A program made the position numbers and the translations under genes. Source: Oikopleura dioica (Eukaryota > Chordata > Appendicularia > Copelata > Oikopleuridae). Taken from it: a DNA stretch of 64,000 nucleotides. Below the pieces are notes generated by a model. That model saw only the letters and a list, made by a program, of their open reading frames with translations. It was not told where the DNA came from and ran no database searches. Below, piece by piece: positions 15,366 through 27,644 of this stretch. Location of the stretch: the NCBI GenBank assembly GCA_907165135.1, contig OU015567.1, positions 7,507,001 through 7,571,000 of the forward strand, written 5' to 3'. Position 1 is the stretch's first letter. Every line of letters starts with the position of its first letter.

Positions 15366-15735
15366 ATGTTTAATACGATCAAGAGAAATTTAGAATCGCC
15401 AAATCTTTTGGTCGACTTCCACGCTTCCTGGTGCGGCCCTTGCAAAATGATGGATCCTTGGTTGAAAAACGTCATCGCCCAAGAAGATGGTTCGTGATCC
15501 AGCCAGGCTGCCGGCTCGAGCCGCTACTGGCCCCAGTTCAAACTAACAAGTTCGTTCAGACGTAAATCTTTTGAAAATCGACGTCGACGAGTTTGAAGAT
15601 ATCTCCCTCGACTTTCAAGTGCGGGCAATGCCGACTGTTGTCTTTTTGAAAAACGGCGACGAAGTGAATAGATTTGTCGGAGCTAGAGACGAGTCTGGAA
15701 TCAAAGAATTTATTGTCAACTCTATGGAGCGCTAA
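15366..15735 (+). CDS. Thioredoxin
   Basis: Small redox protein reducing protein disulfides. Two exons, 15366-15489 and 15560-15735, give 99 residues, a standard cytosolic thioredoxin length. The canonical WCGPCK active site lies in VDFHASWCGPCKMMDP. The second exon carries the KIDVDEFEDIS strand, the cis-Pro in RAMPTVVFLKNG and the terminal helix. The intron is GT-AG. The start Met (MFNTIKRNLESP) gives a short leader; no targeting peptide is evident. The NSD-type methyltransferase gene begins 124 bases after the stop, behind a TTTAG acceptor, so the two may be co-transcribed. Confidence 0.9.
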
Positions 15736-15859
15736 TTTATCAGTTCCTTTCCTCAAATATTATTCAGTTTAACTGAATCAGTTCTTGATCGATATTCTAA
15801 ATTTATCTCGTTATTTCATCGTGATCCGTTTAGACAGCAAAATCGGTTATTGAAAATAT

Positions 15860-18800
15860 ATGGTGAGCGAGTACAAGGAGTGTCCACTCTGTAAAGAAGA
15901 ACTCGTCTCCAAATCACATGTCAGAGAACACATCATAAGCCACCAAGTTGACAAAGGTAAGTTTCTCTCTTCCTTGCTATCAATAACGCTCGATTCTTAG
16001 CTTACAGTTGCGCTAAATGTGACGACTTCTTTGCAAACTGGGGCGATCTGATGGAACACCTCGGCGTTCAACACAACGAGTCGTCTTACTCGGAGCGTAT
16101 TCACTGGAACAACGTCACCACCGGCGAGCTAATAAAAAACATCTGTGAAGACATTTCCTCCGATGTTTCGAACTCTGAGAGTTGCCGGTCGTCCGATATT
16201 TCGTGCCCCTCGCCTGACTCTGCTATTCAAGGATTTCTCGATCAAAAAGCTACACCACTGGAGGACATATCTGAAGACATAGAAGAGGCTGATGTTCCCG
16301 AACGATCGCCCGATTCTGGCTTCATCATGACTTCTGGTACAGAAGCAGATGCAATCGACGCTGGTTCCTCTGGTTCCCCGTTTACCAGCAGAATCAATTT
16401 GAAGAGAACGAAACCGATGTATGTAAACATCACCCGGCTGGATCCATCAAAAGACTACGTCGATGGTGCAAGCAAAAAAGGAGCGGTGAGACGTGTGTCT
16501 ACGCAGGAAAAGAACAGGATTGACGAGGAAGTACTCGATATTTTCAACGAGTCGCAAGGTTCGCCAGAAGCTCTTTCTCGTCCTGACACTCCGATCGAAA
16601 CGGTCATCGCTGAAGAGAGTGAAAAAGAAAACATCGAGCCATCACTGGGAGAAAAAGAAAAGCCTGTATCACAGCCCGAGCCAGTCCAATCTGCTGATAG
16701 TCCTCTACCTGCTCTAGAACCAGTTGAGGATCAACTGGAAAATGCTCCTCAAGCAGAAGTAAAAGAAGAACCAGTGGATGAGAATGAGCAACATTCTGAG
16801 TCACCAGAGCCAGAAATCGAAGTCAACTACAGCGAAGGAGATATCGTCTGGGTCTGGATGAAAAAATTCCCCATTTGGCCAGCCCTTATTTCTAGATCGC
16901 CAGTAGAAGAAGGAGGGGACTTTGTGCGCTTGGTGAAGGGACTGAAAAAGGGAACGGATGAAATGGTGAAGAACTACCACTGCCAATTCTTCGGCGATCG
17001 AACTGAGCGAGCATGGATGACTGGAAATGCGATTGTGAATTGGGAAGAGAACATGGAGCCGCTGGATCAATTCACGAAAATCACAGAAGCTATCATCAAC
17101 AAGATCCACAAGGCCTACAAGAAAAAGGAGCGCTCAAAGCAGCTGTTGACCGTGAAAAGAAAGTTGACAAAAACACAAGAAGGCAGTTTTGAAAAGGCAA
17201 TCGAAGAGGTCAAAGATGCACTGGCAATCGAAAACATAGATGATAGAATTGAAAAATGGGGCATCCAATACATCGATGAAGAGGACATCAGAGAGTTCAA
17301 GCGAGTGAGGGATGCGGAGAGGCGAAAGAGCGAACCGAAAAAGACCGTCACGAAGAAAAAAAGCATCTTGCCAAAGACGGTCATCACGCGTTTCGATGAG
17401 CTTGATTGGGCAGAAAGCGCGGAAGAGCGAAATCCAACTCTACTCGTTGACGAGAGAAGAATGAACGATCACAGAAGAGTCGAGGCTGTACCTGTTCTTA
17501 TGTCTCACCCAGAGAGGAAGGAGTACAAGCCCGTGATGCATGAGACACGAACGATTACAAAGGAACTCGCTGAGCGGGCAATTTCGACACTGTTCCGAAA
17601 AACCAAGCGATCTCAGCAGAAGGAATCGCCCGTGAAGCCTTTGAAAAAGAAACCAGCTGAAAAAGAAGACGTCGTCGGTTCCAAAGGCGATCACAAAAAC
17701 GTGTGCGTCGACTGCGAAGAGCCGAGTACCGAAGAGATGGGAGGACATTTCTGCCGCGTTTGCAAGCAATTCTTCCACGAATTGTGTCAGAGCAATGAGA
17801 AAGAAAGTGTTGTCTTTATTTGTCGCAAGTGCAAGGATGGGAAGTACAGTTGCTTTGAGTGTAATATGGAGATATCGGATGAGGACGCCGTGCAAGATCC
17901 AAGTCTAGCCATAGCATGGGTAAGTTTATCGATGACAATTTTGAAGAATCGCGAAATTAACGGCTTATCTTAGTGTCCAGTCGAAGATTGCGGCAAGGTC
18001 TATCACAGGCACTGCCTTGAAGATAACAAATATTCGACACCATTTTCCTCCAAAGAGTCATCCGAGCAAAGTTACAAATGCCCACATCACAACTGTAAAA
18101 CCTGCGTCCTGAAGAAAGACGACAAAAAAAGATTCGCTGAAGCTAACCTCAAGTTCAAAAGCAAGTTCCTTCATTCTATGCCCATTTTCTTAATCTTTTC
18201 TTCAGGGAAAAATGTTCAAATGCATTCGATGCCCAACTGCCTATCATTTTAACGCTGAGAACAAAAAAGACAAAGATGATGAATGTGTTCCTGCTGGTAG
18301 CGTGCTCATTGCTGGGACGAGCATTATTTGTCCAAAGCACTTCAATGTAATGAAAAACGTTGCTTAGATTCCTCATCAATGTTTCTAGCGACGGAAGGAT
18401 AAGAAGAGCCATCGACAGATCCACGTCAATAATTGCTTCCACTGCTTTGAAGGAGGTAATCTGATCATTTGCGACCGATGTCCGGCTGCCTATCACGAGG
18501 CTTGTCTCGAGAGCCCTCCTAACTCCGATGGGGCCTGGTTCTGTCCGGATTGCGAGAAGGGATCGACAATTCATTACAACGATATTGTCTGGGCAAAGGT
18601 ACTAAACTTTAGTAACTAAAGTTTCCGTTATTTATCAAACTAACAATAAACACCAGATCGGTAACTATCGCTGGTGGCCGTCCGAAGTCTGCCATCCAAA
18701 AAACATTCCAGACAACATCGCCAACATAAATCACGAAGCGGGCGAATTTGCAGTCAAATTCCTTGGTACCAATGACTACTACTGGCTCAACCAGCATCGG

Positions 18801-20184
18801 TGCTTTCTTTACAAGGTACTTTCGAGGACTGATATCAATTCTTTCGTTTGAAATATTGCTTTAATGCTTGAAAATCGGCTTCCCAATTTTTAATGCTTCT
18901 GAATCATAGGGACTTGTGGATAATCCGGTTGCGTTATTATACCATAATAATCAAGCTTTATACAAAATAAACGAAGATGGCAAGGTTTGATAATCTCACT
19001 TAAAAATATTTTTTGCATGATCACAATTTATCACTCATTGCATGGTTCTATTCAATGCTTGCTCACTTTTTTCACGTGTTATTTTCATGAATTAATTTTG
19101 TTTTAGGACATTGACCGTTTAACCTATCTCGGAGCTTTGTCTGGAAAGGGTGGCCTCAGAGACCATTTCCGTGAGGCTCTTATTGTGGCGGAGAACTTGT
19201 TCGACGAAAGAAGAGGCATCAAATCCTCTGGTGGATCTCTTCCTTTCCAAAAGATCATTAAGAATGTCGTAAGTATCCTGTTTTCTTCTTAGATTTCAGT
19301 CGACTCACCATCTTTTTAGGTTCACCAGAGTTTCCCCGACAATCTGAAGCAAGCAATCAAAAAGAGAATAGAGTACAACCTATCAGAGACCGAAATCTGT
19401 GAGTGTCACAAGCGCGGGAACATGTGCGACGAAGACTGCCAAAATCGCCAGCTCCAAAACGAGTGCTCCTCGAAGTGTCCCAACGGAGACAAGTGCCAGA
19501 ACCGTCGATTCACCAAGCGCCAGTACCCGCCTCTTCAGAAGTTCACTACCACTTGGGGCGGGAATGGACTCAAGGCGAAGAAACTCATCTCGAAGGGTAC
19601 TTTTATCATCGAGTACGTCGGCGAAATCATTTCGCACGAGGAGTCGAGGATCCGTCTCGCAAATTCGGCAAAGATCGGCGTCACTAATTATTATATTCTC
19701 GAGCTCGATAATGTAAGTTTCTTTGTTGGAGAGTGGCAAAGTTTGAACTCTTTTCTAGTTGCGGATGATCGACGCTGGTCCAAGGGGAAACATAGCCAGG
19801 TTTATCAACCACTCTTGCGACCCGAACTGCTGCATTGACCCTTGGATTGTTCAAGGAGACACTAGAATTGGTAAGAAGCATTCTTATTAACTCTTTTAAC
19901 GTGCGTTTTCAGGAATCTTCGCAACGCGAGACATCCAAGAAGGCGAAGAACTGACCTTCAACTACCAACTCCAGCAGTCGTCCGAGGAAGGCAAGACAAA
20001 ATGCCTCTGCAACAGCAAAAACTGCGCCGGCTACATTGGCGACAAGGTCAAAAACGAGAAGCCAGAGTCATCGCAGAACTCGAAGAAGTCGAAGTCCTCG
20101 AAAAAGCGCAAGCAAGCTTCGAGGAACTCGACCGCCGCCGATACGAGCATTTCACAAGTCACAAAGAAGAGGAAACTTGCGTAA
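15860..20184 (+). CDS. NSD-family histone H3 lysine-36 methyltransferase
   Basis: Nuclear chromatin enzyme. Eleven exons (15860-15956, 16001-17919, 17974-18165, 18206-18346, 18389-18598, 18657-18815, 18910-18984, 19107-19268, 19320-19712, 19759-19870, 19913-20184) give 1243 residues. Order: two Cys/His fingers at the N terminus (CPLC...H, CAKC...H), a long acidic region, a first PWWP domain ([18 protein letters not shown]), a series of PHD-type zinc fingers, a second PWWP ([18 protein letters not shown]), AWS Cys cluster ([10 protein letters not shown]), SET with [11 protein letters not shown] and the GEELTFNYQ motif, and post-[11 protein letters not shown]. This architecture is that of NSD1/2/3. 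The splice between exons 3 and 4 is odd: frame requires AAG|TTCC...CAG|GGA. C-terminal tail is Ser/Lys-rich. The ortholog within NSD1-3 cannot be decided. Confidence 0.92.
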
Positions 20185-20736
20185 ACTCTTGACTTCACCA
20201 GGCACTCACAGATCTTTACAAAAAAAGAAAAACAGTTCACTCTCTCACTCAGCTTATTTTTCCTTTATTATCAATTACAACTGCCACTCACATTTTTATT
20301 CTGAATTCTTCTGTGACAAACATGACGCTGCCGGCCAGATTCACTTTTTGAAACAACTGAAGTTGATACTGAGCCTTTTTTACTGTAAATACACGTCTAA
20401 AAATAAACTATATTTAATTCACTTTGGCTTATTATCTGCAAAACTTTCGCTAAAACTAATCGAAGCTTGAATGCATCATATTTTGTCTAAGAGACTTTGC
20501 AAATATGTTCAAATTTCTCTAGACCCCATTTTTGCATCTTCAGTTTCTTTGCTTTGCTTCTCATTCTGCATTTTCTAGGCCTCAAGGTACGCAGATTGAG
20601 GACAGATTTAGCGAAGGATTAAATGAAAATAATCCAAAATGAATTGAATTGTTATTGAAGAGATCATCTCAGAAGTTTCTTCTTCTCATTTTTATTCTTT
20701 AGATCTTGATCTGGGCCTCAAAGAAATCGGACAACC
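20185..20736. other. Intergenic DNA, NSD to HP1
   Basis: AT-rich; no gene or repeat seen. A TATTCTTTAG acceptor-like site near 20701 precedes the HP1 start by about 35 bases and may be a trans-splice site. Confidence 0.4.
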
Positions 20737-21361
20737 ATGGACGCTGGTTTCGAATCATTCGAAGTTGAAGAAATTCGTGATAAGCGGGTTACTAAAAGAG
20801 GTGAGTCCTTGCAAAAGGATATGGTCTAATTAATATGATCTTCAGGAAGCACGGAGTACCTAATCAAATGGAAAGGATACCCAGAACATGAAAAGACCTG
20901 GGAGCCGCCAGAGAATCTACAGTGCTACTCAATGATTTCTGAATTCGAAGAGGCTCATTCGAAGAAGGAGATCCGCAGATTCAAGCGGCCTAAAAACCCC
21001 GAGGTAGATTCTTATTGCTTATTTTTGGTTGAAACTTTTAAATAAGGACAAGGACGGTTTTGATTTCAAATACACGGCGAAGCGAATCATGGGAGTATCA
21101 CATGATGACGATGGAAGAATTCTCTTTCTCATTCGATGGTAAGAGAATCGGCTCTCTTTTTATCAGCATTGTTTCAGGATAACAGATAAAGGCGAGAAAG
21201 ACGTTTCTTTTGTCTACGCAAGCAGAGCAAACGATCATATTCCCAGCGTAAGTTTGATTCTATCATTAGGGATTAGAGATATTTTTCAGCTCGTGATTGA
21301 TTTTTACGAATCGAAGCTGACCTGGCACAAGCAGTACCGCGTAAGCAAGAAGAAGACGTAA
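20737..21361 (+). CDS. Heterochromatin protein 1 (chromobox) family protein
   Basis: Binds methylated H3K9 and dimerises on heterochromatin. Five exons (20737-20800, 20846-21003, 21047-21138, 21178-21247, 21290-21361) give 151 residues. The chromodomain is complete: [15 protein letters not shown], then [21 protein letters not shown], with the three aromatic cage residues (F, W, W) in place. A short hinge (KRPKNPEDKDGF) leads to a chromoshadow domain: [20 protein letters not shown], then a WHKQYR C-terminal helix. All introns are GT-AG, 42-45 bases except one. Its neighbour is a histone methyltransferase on the same strand, but the 550-base gap argues for separate transcription. Confidence 0.93.
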
Positions 21362-22044
21362 GAAAATCGAAGAAAAAAATGTCTACCAACTGCCAAACAC
21401 AAAACAAAATAAACTGTTCTTGGTAGACCCCAGTCACTGACAGTGGCTCACTCACTCTATCACGTAAAATGTTTGCTCCAATGGGTTAAAACTTAAAGCA
21501 AGTTGCCTTTCTTTTTTTTCGTTTTTCAAGCTCACTTCATAATTCGACAAACAGTCAGTATTTTACCAATCAAAGTAAATTCACTTCTCTCTTTCTCTCA
21601 TACTCAGGAACCACACTTCAGTTATTTTCTCTGCTTGGTAAAAATACTCCAACCGAATAAGTCCACGAAATCATCTTTGAAAGATCCTATCCTAACCAGC
21701 TTTTCTCTCCTTTCTTCCTTCAATCTAATACTATTCTATTTATAGCTTGCTTCTCCCTTAAAGTTTTAAGGGAGTCGGCGAGCTATACCAAGGTGAAGTT
21801 CCTCTGCGTTCATTCTAACCTTACTTACTTTACTAACAATAACTGTAAATTAAAAATTTAAGAAGCTCTTAAATTTCAAGAAAAAAATGCTCCAATTTAA
21901 ATCTTTAAGCGGCTATAACTCTTAAATCTTGAAGCAGTTGCATAAACTGTTCCTATTTCTTTCACTTCAAAAACGAATTGGGTGTCATTAAAATTCGCTG
22001 TAAATAAATGATTTCCGACAAAAATACCTGTTTCTTTCTCAAGA
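21362..22044. other. Intergenic DNA, HP1 to APLF
   Basis: No protein gene supported. It contains one strong hairpin at 21742-21786 (listed separately). Confidence 0.4.
21742..21786. other. Strong two-part hairpin in intergenic DNA
   Basis: Outer stem ATAGCTTGC / GCGAGCTAT pairs fully (one G-U), and inner stem CCCTTAAA / TTTAAGGG closes on a two-base loop, with a small asymmetric internal loop between. Could be a structured RNA element, a short precursor hairpin or a terminator-like 3' signal. No homolog recognised. Confidence 0.45.
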
Positions 22045-23101
22045 ATGAAGTTGTGTCCTTTGTCAGATGATGGCGATGAAATTGTCTTTCCGAAATTTTT
22101 GAAGAAATGCAGAATTGGCAGGGCAGAAATAAAACAAGCCTTGCATGGAAACGAAAGTAAGGAGAAAGCTGAAAAAGTGTCGAAATCATCTGTTGATTTT
22201 CAACTTCGCGATGATTCTATAACTGTGACTAACATTGGAAAGAACTCGGTGTTTACCGGAGATTTCGGGATGCCTTTGGAAAAACTGGGGCCGGATCAAG
22301 AACGAGTTTTGAAATTCGGAGATGTCGTCGGTTTTCGGCAAGACGCGCTGATCTTTCGGATTGAAAGTGGCTCTACTAGAAAAACGTCGAAATCCGATGA
22401 GATCAACGAGGAGAATACTGAGGCTATTTCTGAAGAAATACAAAATAAGGAAGAGTCTCAAATAGGGTCAGACAATGCTGAATGGACAAGTGGCTCCATT
22501 TCAAACCACGAAGAGTGAGAAAATAAATTCAATCGTTACTTTTTCAATGAAAAGTTTTCAGCGAAAACAAATCTTCAAAAAGCGAAGCTGGCCCCAGTCA
22601 TATTAACACAGCTGCCCCAGCTCGGACGCGGCCTCCCTGCGAGTACGGGGGACAATGTTACCGTCGAAATCCAAACCATAAAATCGAATTTTGCCACCCT
22701 GGTGATGACGATTGGTGGGATCCTCTTGTTGAAAATGATGATCCTGATTTTCAAGATCCACGACCTGGTAATTCAAGGCATTTTTGTAAAAGGCTCTTGA
22801 TGAATTTTTAGAATGCCAATATGGCATCCTCTGCTACCAAAAAAGCGAAGCTCATCGGCGAAAATTTCAACATAATACAGCCGGAAGCGCACCAAAGAGA
22901 AGAGCAGCCAGAAAAGCAGAAGAGAAGAACAAAGAAATCTCTTCTGATAGCGACGATCTCTTGAGAGAATCTGAAAGCGAGGTTGAATACGACATTTCTA
23001 GCGGAGAGGAGGAAAGACCAGCAAAAATGCAAAAAATTACAGCTGAAGCAAAGGAGCTCATAAACGAAACAAAAAAGATGCTTCGCGATCGAAATTTCTG
23101 A
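22045..23101 (+). CDS. APLF: Aprataxin and PNK-like factor (APLF)
   Basis: DNA-break response protein that reads phosphorylated XRCC factors and poly(ADP-ribose) and chaperones histones. Three exons (22045-22514, 22562-22767, 22812-23101) give 321 residues. An N-terminal FHA-like domain occupies about residues 1-110 (CRIGRAEI, VTNIGKNSVF, GDVVGF). Two PBZ zinc fingers follow: CEYGGQCYRRNPNHKIEFCH and CQYGILCYQKSEAHRRKFQH, each C-x5-C-x6-H-x5-H or similar. The C terminus is acidic (SSDSDDLLRESESE) and ends with an AKELINETKKMLR helix like vertebrate APLF. The order FHA, two PBZ, acidic tail is diagnostic. NTMT1 starts about 100 bases downstream. Confidence 0.9.
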
Positions 23102-23199
23102 TGATCCCTTTTATGAATTTTTTGTACTACAGTTAATTCCAGTGATTCTTTTAAAACATTATTTTCAATTTGATTTTTGTCAAATGAATGGTCCCTTGT

Positions 23200-23204
23200 T
23201 TAGA
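23200..23204 (+). promoter_or_regulatory. Candidate trans-splice acceptor before NTMT1
   Basis: TTGTTTAG ends one base before the NTMT1 start codon, 102 bases after the APLF stop. No upstream exon is needed, so it probably receives a spliced leader. Confidence 0.5.
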
Positions 23205-24035
23205 ATGTCTTTTATAAAAGGAGTGGAGCAAATTGCCAACAAGAAAGTTTTCTATGAAAATGCATTGAAATATTGGGACAGGGTTCCACCGACGCTTGAT
23301 GGTGTCATGGGTGGATTGCCCATGCTTTCAGGTTTGAAGTCTTTTCGTTGGTACTTTTGTTAATATGATGGTTTAGATCTGGATCTTCAAGAATCAAAGC
23401 CTTTTCTAAAGAAACTCGGGATGAAACACGGGATGAAGACAGAGAGAGCGTGCGACTTTGGCGCTGGGATAGGCCGTGTTGCTGATAAACTTTTACTCCC
23501 AGTCTTCAAAGAAGTGGAAATGGTCGAGTTTTCCGCCAAGCTTTGTGAGCAAGCAAATAAAGATTTCACGGAAAAGGGGCTGATTGAAAGATTGAAGATC
23601 ACTTGTCTTCCGATGCAAGGTAGGGTTTTAATTTATTGCGGACTTTCTGCTAACTGTGTATTCTCAGATTATGATACATCAATAAAATTCGACTTGTTTT
23701 GGTTTCAATGGTGCGTCGGCCATCTGACCGATGAGGATTTTATCGCTCTCTTTACGAGACTGAGAGGAAAATTATCGGAAAATGGAGTCATTGTCATCAA
23801 AGACAATTGTGCCTCTACTGAGGAGACAGGTTACTTTCCGAAATATGGAATCAAAAATATAGCTTAGTTTTCAGAGTTTGATACAGCTGATTCGAGTGTT
23901 TCTCGACCAGTGACTGAATTGGAGAGACTTGTAAAAGAAGCGGGGTTGAAGGTGATTGAGAAAGAACAGCAAAAGAATTTCCCTGAGATAGGTCTTTATC
24001 CTGTTTATACTCTTGCCCTCCGCCCGATGGAATAA
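23205..24035 (+). CDS. NTMT1: N-terminal Xaa-Pro-Lys methyltransferase 1
   Basis: SAM-dependent enzyme that methylates the alpha-amino group of proteins starting X-Pro-Lys. Four exons (23205-23331, 23377-23619, 23668-23830, 23876-24035) give 230 residues, the expected size. Matching blocks: FYENALKYWDRVPPTLDGVMGG, the SAM-binding DFGAGIGRVADKLLLP, WFQWCVGHLTDEDF, VIVIKDN and a VYTLALRP C terminus. The acceptor TTGTTTAG abuts the chosen start codon by one base, and the gene lies between APLF and EXTL3 with gaps near 100 bases on each side, consistent with an operon. An in-frame upstream Met at 23184 is possible but lies before the acceptor. Confidence 0.92.
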
Positions 24036-24149
24036 ACAACCAGAAAATTAATCAGATGAATAAAAAAGGAGCCCGAAATCGTCACTTTTATTTCAGATGA
24101 TCGAAAGGATACGTGATTTAAATCGTGTCGCTATAATTTTATAGCAACA

Positions 24150-27100
24150 ATGACGAACTGGCTCCAGCTAACTAGACTTTTCGCCAACAAGAAGGCTATA
24201 ATTGTTCTCCAAGGTATGGGTTCATATTCTTGAGAAGAAGGATTCTTTAGTGAGTAAAAGTATGAACCCTCGTTGTTGTTTTTATAATTTTATTTTTGTT
24301 ACTTCAATTTCGTCTTCCCGATATCAGTTCTCCGGCCAAGGTAAAAACATCTTTGACTATTTTAGCGAAGATTTTAGCTTTTTGAAACTAATGTCATTTT
24401 TAGCACCAATCCGAATCTGAGCTAGAAAGAATTAAAAACTCAGTGAAAATCGAACTGCGAGAACTTGAAAGGTACTTTCTCTCATTCCATGATACTGTAA
24501 TTATTTTGTTTCCGGTAGGACACGTGACACAGAGCAAAAAAAAGTAGAAAGCGTGCGTAAAAATGTCCTTGCTGAAGAACAGCGTCTCAAGCAACTGAAA
24601 TCAGATGTGGCTGACTATCGTGGTCAAATTCAAGCTCTTGAGCGCGAATTACGCCAAAAAGCTGCGATTCAGAATCCGCCCGTGATGCCTCCGGAGCGTA
24701 TCTTTCCACCGCATGAGATTCCGACGATCCCCTTCAGGGCCAATATTGACTGTTCCCGCGGCGACTGTTTTGATTACACCCGATGTCCGTTGACGGGTGG
24801 ATTTCCGGTTTATCTTTATCCCATCGATCATATTCTCGACGATGTTACACACCGTCGCGCTGAGAATATCCAAGCCGGGCTACGTAAAATGCTGCAGATT
24901 GTCGAAGACGCAAATACCGCCTGTATTTGGTTTTTCATAACTGATAGTGTCGGTGATTTCGACCCAGAAACGCTTGAACATTGGCATGGTGATGGGAGAA
25001 ATCATGTGATTATGGACCTGTCAGGCAGCTCAAGCTGGGGCGATATTGGCAGAGCTTCGAAAATGGGAACAGGCTTTGCGAATGTTTTGCCTTTTGATCT
25101 CCTTTTGCCAGAACCGATCGAGCTTCATCAACCAATTTGGGAGATCGCACCGCTTATGACTCCAATAAAACGCGCTCATCGACTCGTTTTTCAATTCTCT
25201 CCGCCACAAGGTGCCAGCAAAATCGTCGAGCAGCTGGCCTTGTTGAAGAAGCAACCGGATAATGTGGTAGAACCTGTTTCCTGCGGCGCGAAGCCTTGGG
25301 CGAATTGTGGGACGCTGGAAGAAAGGCTTGAGATCTTGTCGACGTCGACATTTTCCCTTGTTCTCGTTGAGAATAGTTTTGCTGATGTTTCTGATCGGCT
25401 TCTCGAAAGTTTGCTTTCCGGCGCCGTGCCGGTGGTGCTATCGTACTCTGGTGTATTGCCACTGCCCCTTAACGCTGTTATCGACTGGTCGAAAGCGTCC
25501 TTGCAACTTCCACTTTCGCGTCTTCCCGAGTTGTCGTTTTTGCTCAGTTCCATGACCTCGGATGATATCTTCGACTTGAGAAGACAAGGACGGTTTCTTC
25601 TCGAAGAATACTTCTCCTCCGAAGTCAAATCAGTCTACAGCGGTCTTCAAGCGCTCAGACACAAGATCGGATTGACCCCTCCTCCGATGGAACAAGCTGT
25701 CGGCGAAACGACGGACATTGAAAAGTTCTACCCGCCAACTTTACCCGCCGAACCAAACTTTCTCGATGAGGAAGCAAAGGACGAATTCGTATCAATCCAG
25801 GTAAACATGATTTTTTGTCGACTCACTTGGCTATCAATTCTGTTTCAGTCATTATCGCCGCTTCCATCGCCTGTTTTTCCTCAAAATTACACATATTTGA
25901 TCAAGGATTATTTCAACTCTGTTGGTCCCTTTGCACACAAAATGATCGATGTCAATATTTTGGCAACGCCGCTACCATCAGAAGAAAAGTTCCACGACAA
26001 ACAACTCCCGTTTGACCCCATTTGTGGGGGAGCAGGGGGCGATGGGACGCAATACCAGGTAACATTATGCCTTCTTCCTTGATTTCATACAATTTTCAGA
26101 GCGCACTTGGTGGTAACTTTCCACGAGAAGAGTTCACTGTAGTTATTTTGACCTACAAGCGCGATGATGTCCTTATCGGTACCCTTTCTCGTCTCGTGAA
26201 TCAGCCACACTTGAACAAAGTCGTTGTTGTTTGGAACTCTCCCTATCCGATTCCAGACAATCTTCAATGGCCAGCTATTGGAGCCCCAGTAGAAGTTGTC
26301 ATTCCTGAGCAAAACTCGTTGAATAATCGATTTCTTCCTTACAAAAACATCGAAACGGAAGCAATTCTTTCTCTCGATGATGATACGCATCTGAGAAGGG
26401 ATGAGATCGAGTTTGCTTTTCGGACATGGAGAGAAGTAAGATTTATTAACGATAATTGAGTCAAAAACTGATAAACTTCAGAATCGCGACAGAATCGTTG
26501 GCTTTCCGGGAAGACACCACTCATGGGAGAATGGAGGGTGGTTTTATAACTCTAACCACACTTGCGAGCTGTCAATGGTCCTCACAGGCGCAGCATTTTT
26601 TCACAAGCAGTACTCGTATCTGTACTCAAACTGGCAGCCTCCCGAAGTCAAGGCCCTTGTCGACGAGCTGATGAATTGTGAGGACATTGCCCTCAACTTT
26701 CTCGTTTCTCATCTTACCCGAAAAGTGAGAAAGACTAGAAGTTAAAAACTAAAAAATTGATTTACTAGCCTCCTGTAAAAGTAACTTCCCGCTGGACTTT
26801 CCGATGCTTAGGCTGCCCAGAAGCTCTGAGTTCCACAGATGGTCATTTCAATGAGCGCCACTACTGTATAAAGGTGACTAAAAATGACTGCGAATGATCG
26901 AAGCCAGCGTTGATCATCAGTTATCGATACCGTCTTTTCTTGATATTTCGCCCCGCGCTTTATAAACTTGTCCGGTTCTGGATATATTTCATTCCTTTTT
27001 CATCTAAACTTGGAATAAATAGACTTTTTACTTCTTGGAAAAATGAGCAAAAATGCTAAGAAAATCTACTCAAAACATAAAATGCGCAGATTGAATTACA

Positions 27101-27360
27101 ATACTGGGCCGATTACTAGCTACAATAACGCAAGCTTTCATTCTCTTCAAGCCAAACCCCAAAAGCCGATAAAAAGAATAACAGTGTGGCGAAGACTTGA
27201 TTTCTCTTCCATCGAAGTAAAGGTAATAATTTCTTATTTCTAGCGCTTGACGAAGATCTGGGGCTACAATCCGCTGCTGTACACTGGTTACAGAGTTGAC
27301 TCTGTATTATTCAAAACTAGACTGCCCCACGATAAACAGAAATGCTTCAAATTTATCTAA
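24150..27360 (+). CDS. EXTL3: Exostosin-like 3 glycosyltransferase
   Basis: Golgi type II membrane enzyme that starts heparan sulfate chains by adding GlcNAc. Later exons are clear: 24404-24471, 24519-25800, 25849-26058, 26100-26435, 26482-26724, 26769-26873, 27244-27360. A coiled-coil stalk precedes [20 protein letters not shown] (exostosin GT47 domain), then [27 protein letters not shown] and the GT64 domain with [10 protein letters not shown] (DDD metal motif) and [13 protein letters not shown]; it ends [21 protein letters not shown]-like, as in vertebrates. The transmembrane anchor is encoded near 24268-24340 ([12 protein letters not shown]), but joining it to the first exon (24150-24213) in frame needs a non-AG acceptor, so the N terminus is unresolved. 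An ATAG acceptor precedes the start by five bases, 114 bases after NTMT1. Confidence 0.9.
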
Positions 27361-27644
27361 CCAATTCTTTAACGACTTTATCAAGCTCCAATTTTGCCTT
27401 GCCATGTAAAAAAGATATTATCAAAGATTTAAAAAAGAGTTCTTATTTATTATAATTTATAAATTATATTTGCTTTGCCTCTATGATACAATTTCGCAAT
27501 ACCATATGTTTCCAACCAACTTTCTTCATAATTAAAAAAGGGATTCTTTACCAACAAAATCGTAATTTTTCAATTTAGAAAGAAAGTAAGGACTCATCGC
27601 CAAGCTTGACCGAAGTCGACTTTTTGGCTCTTCCCGATCAAAAA

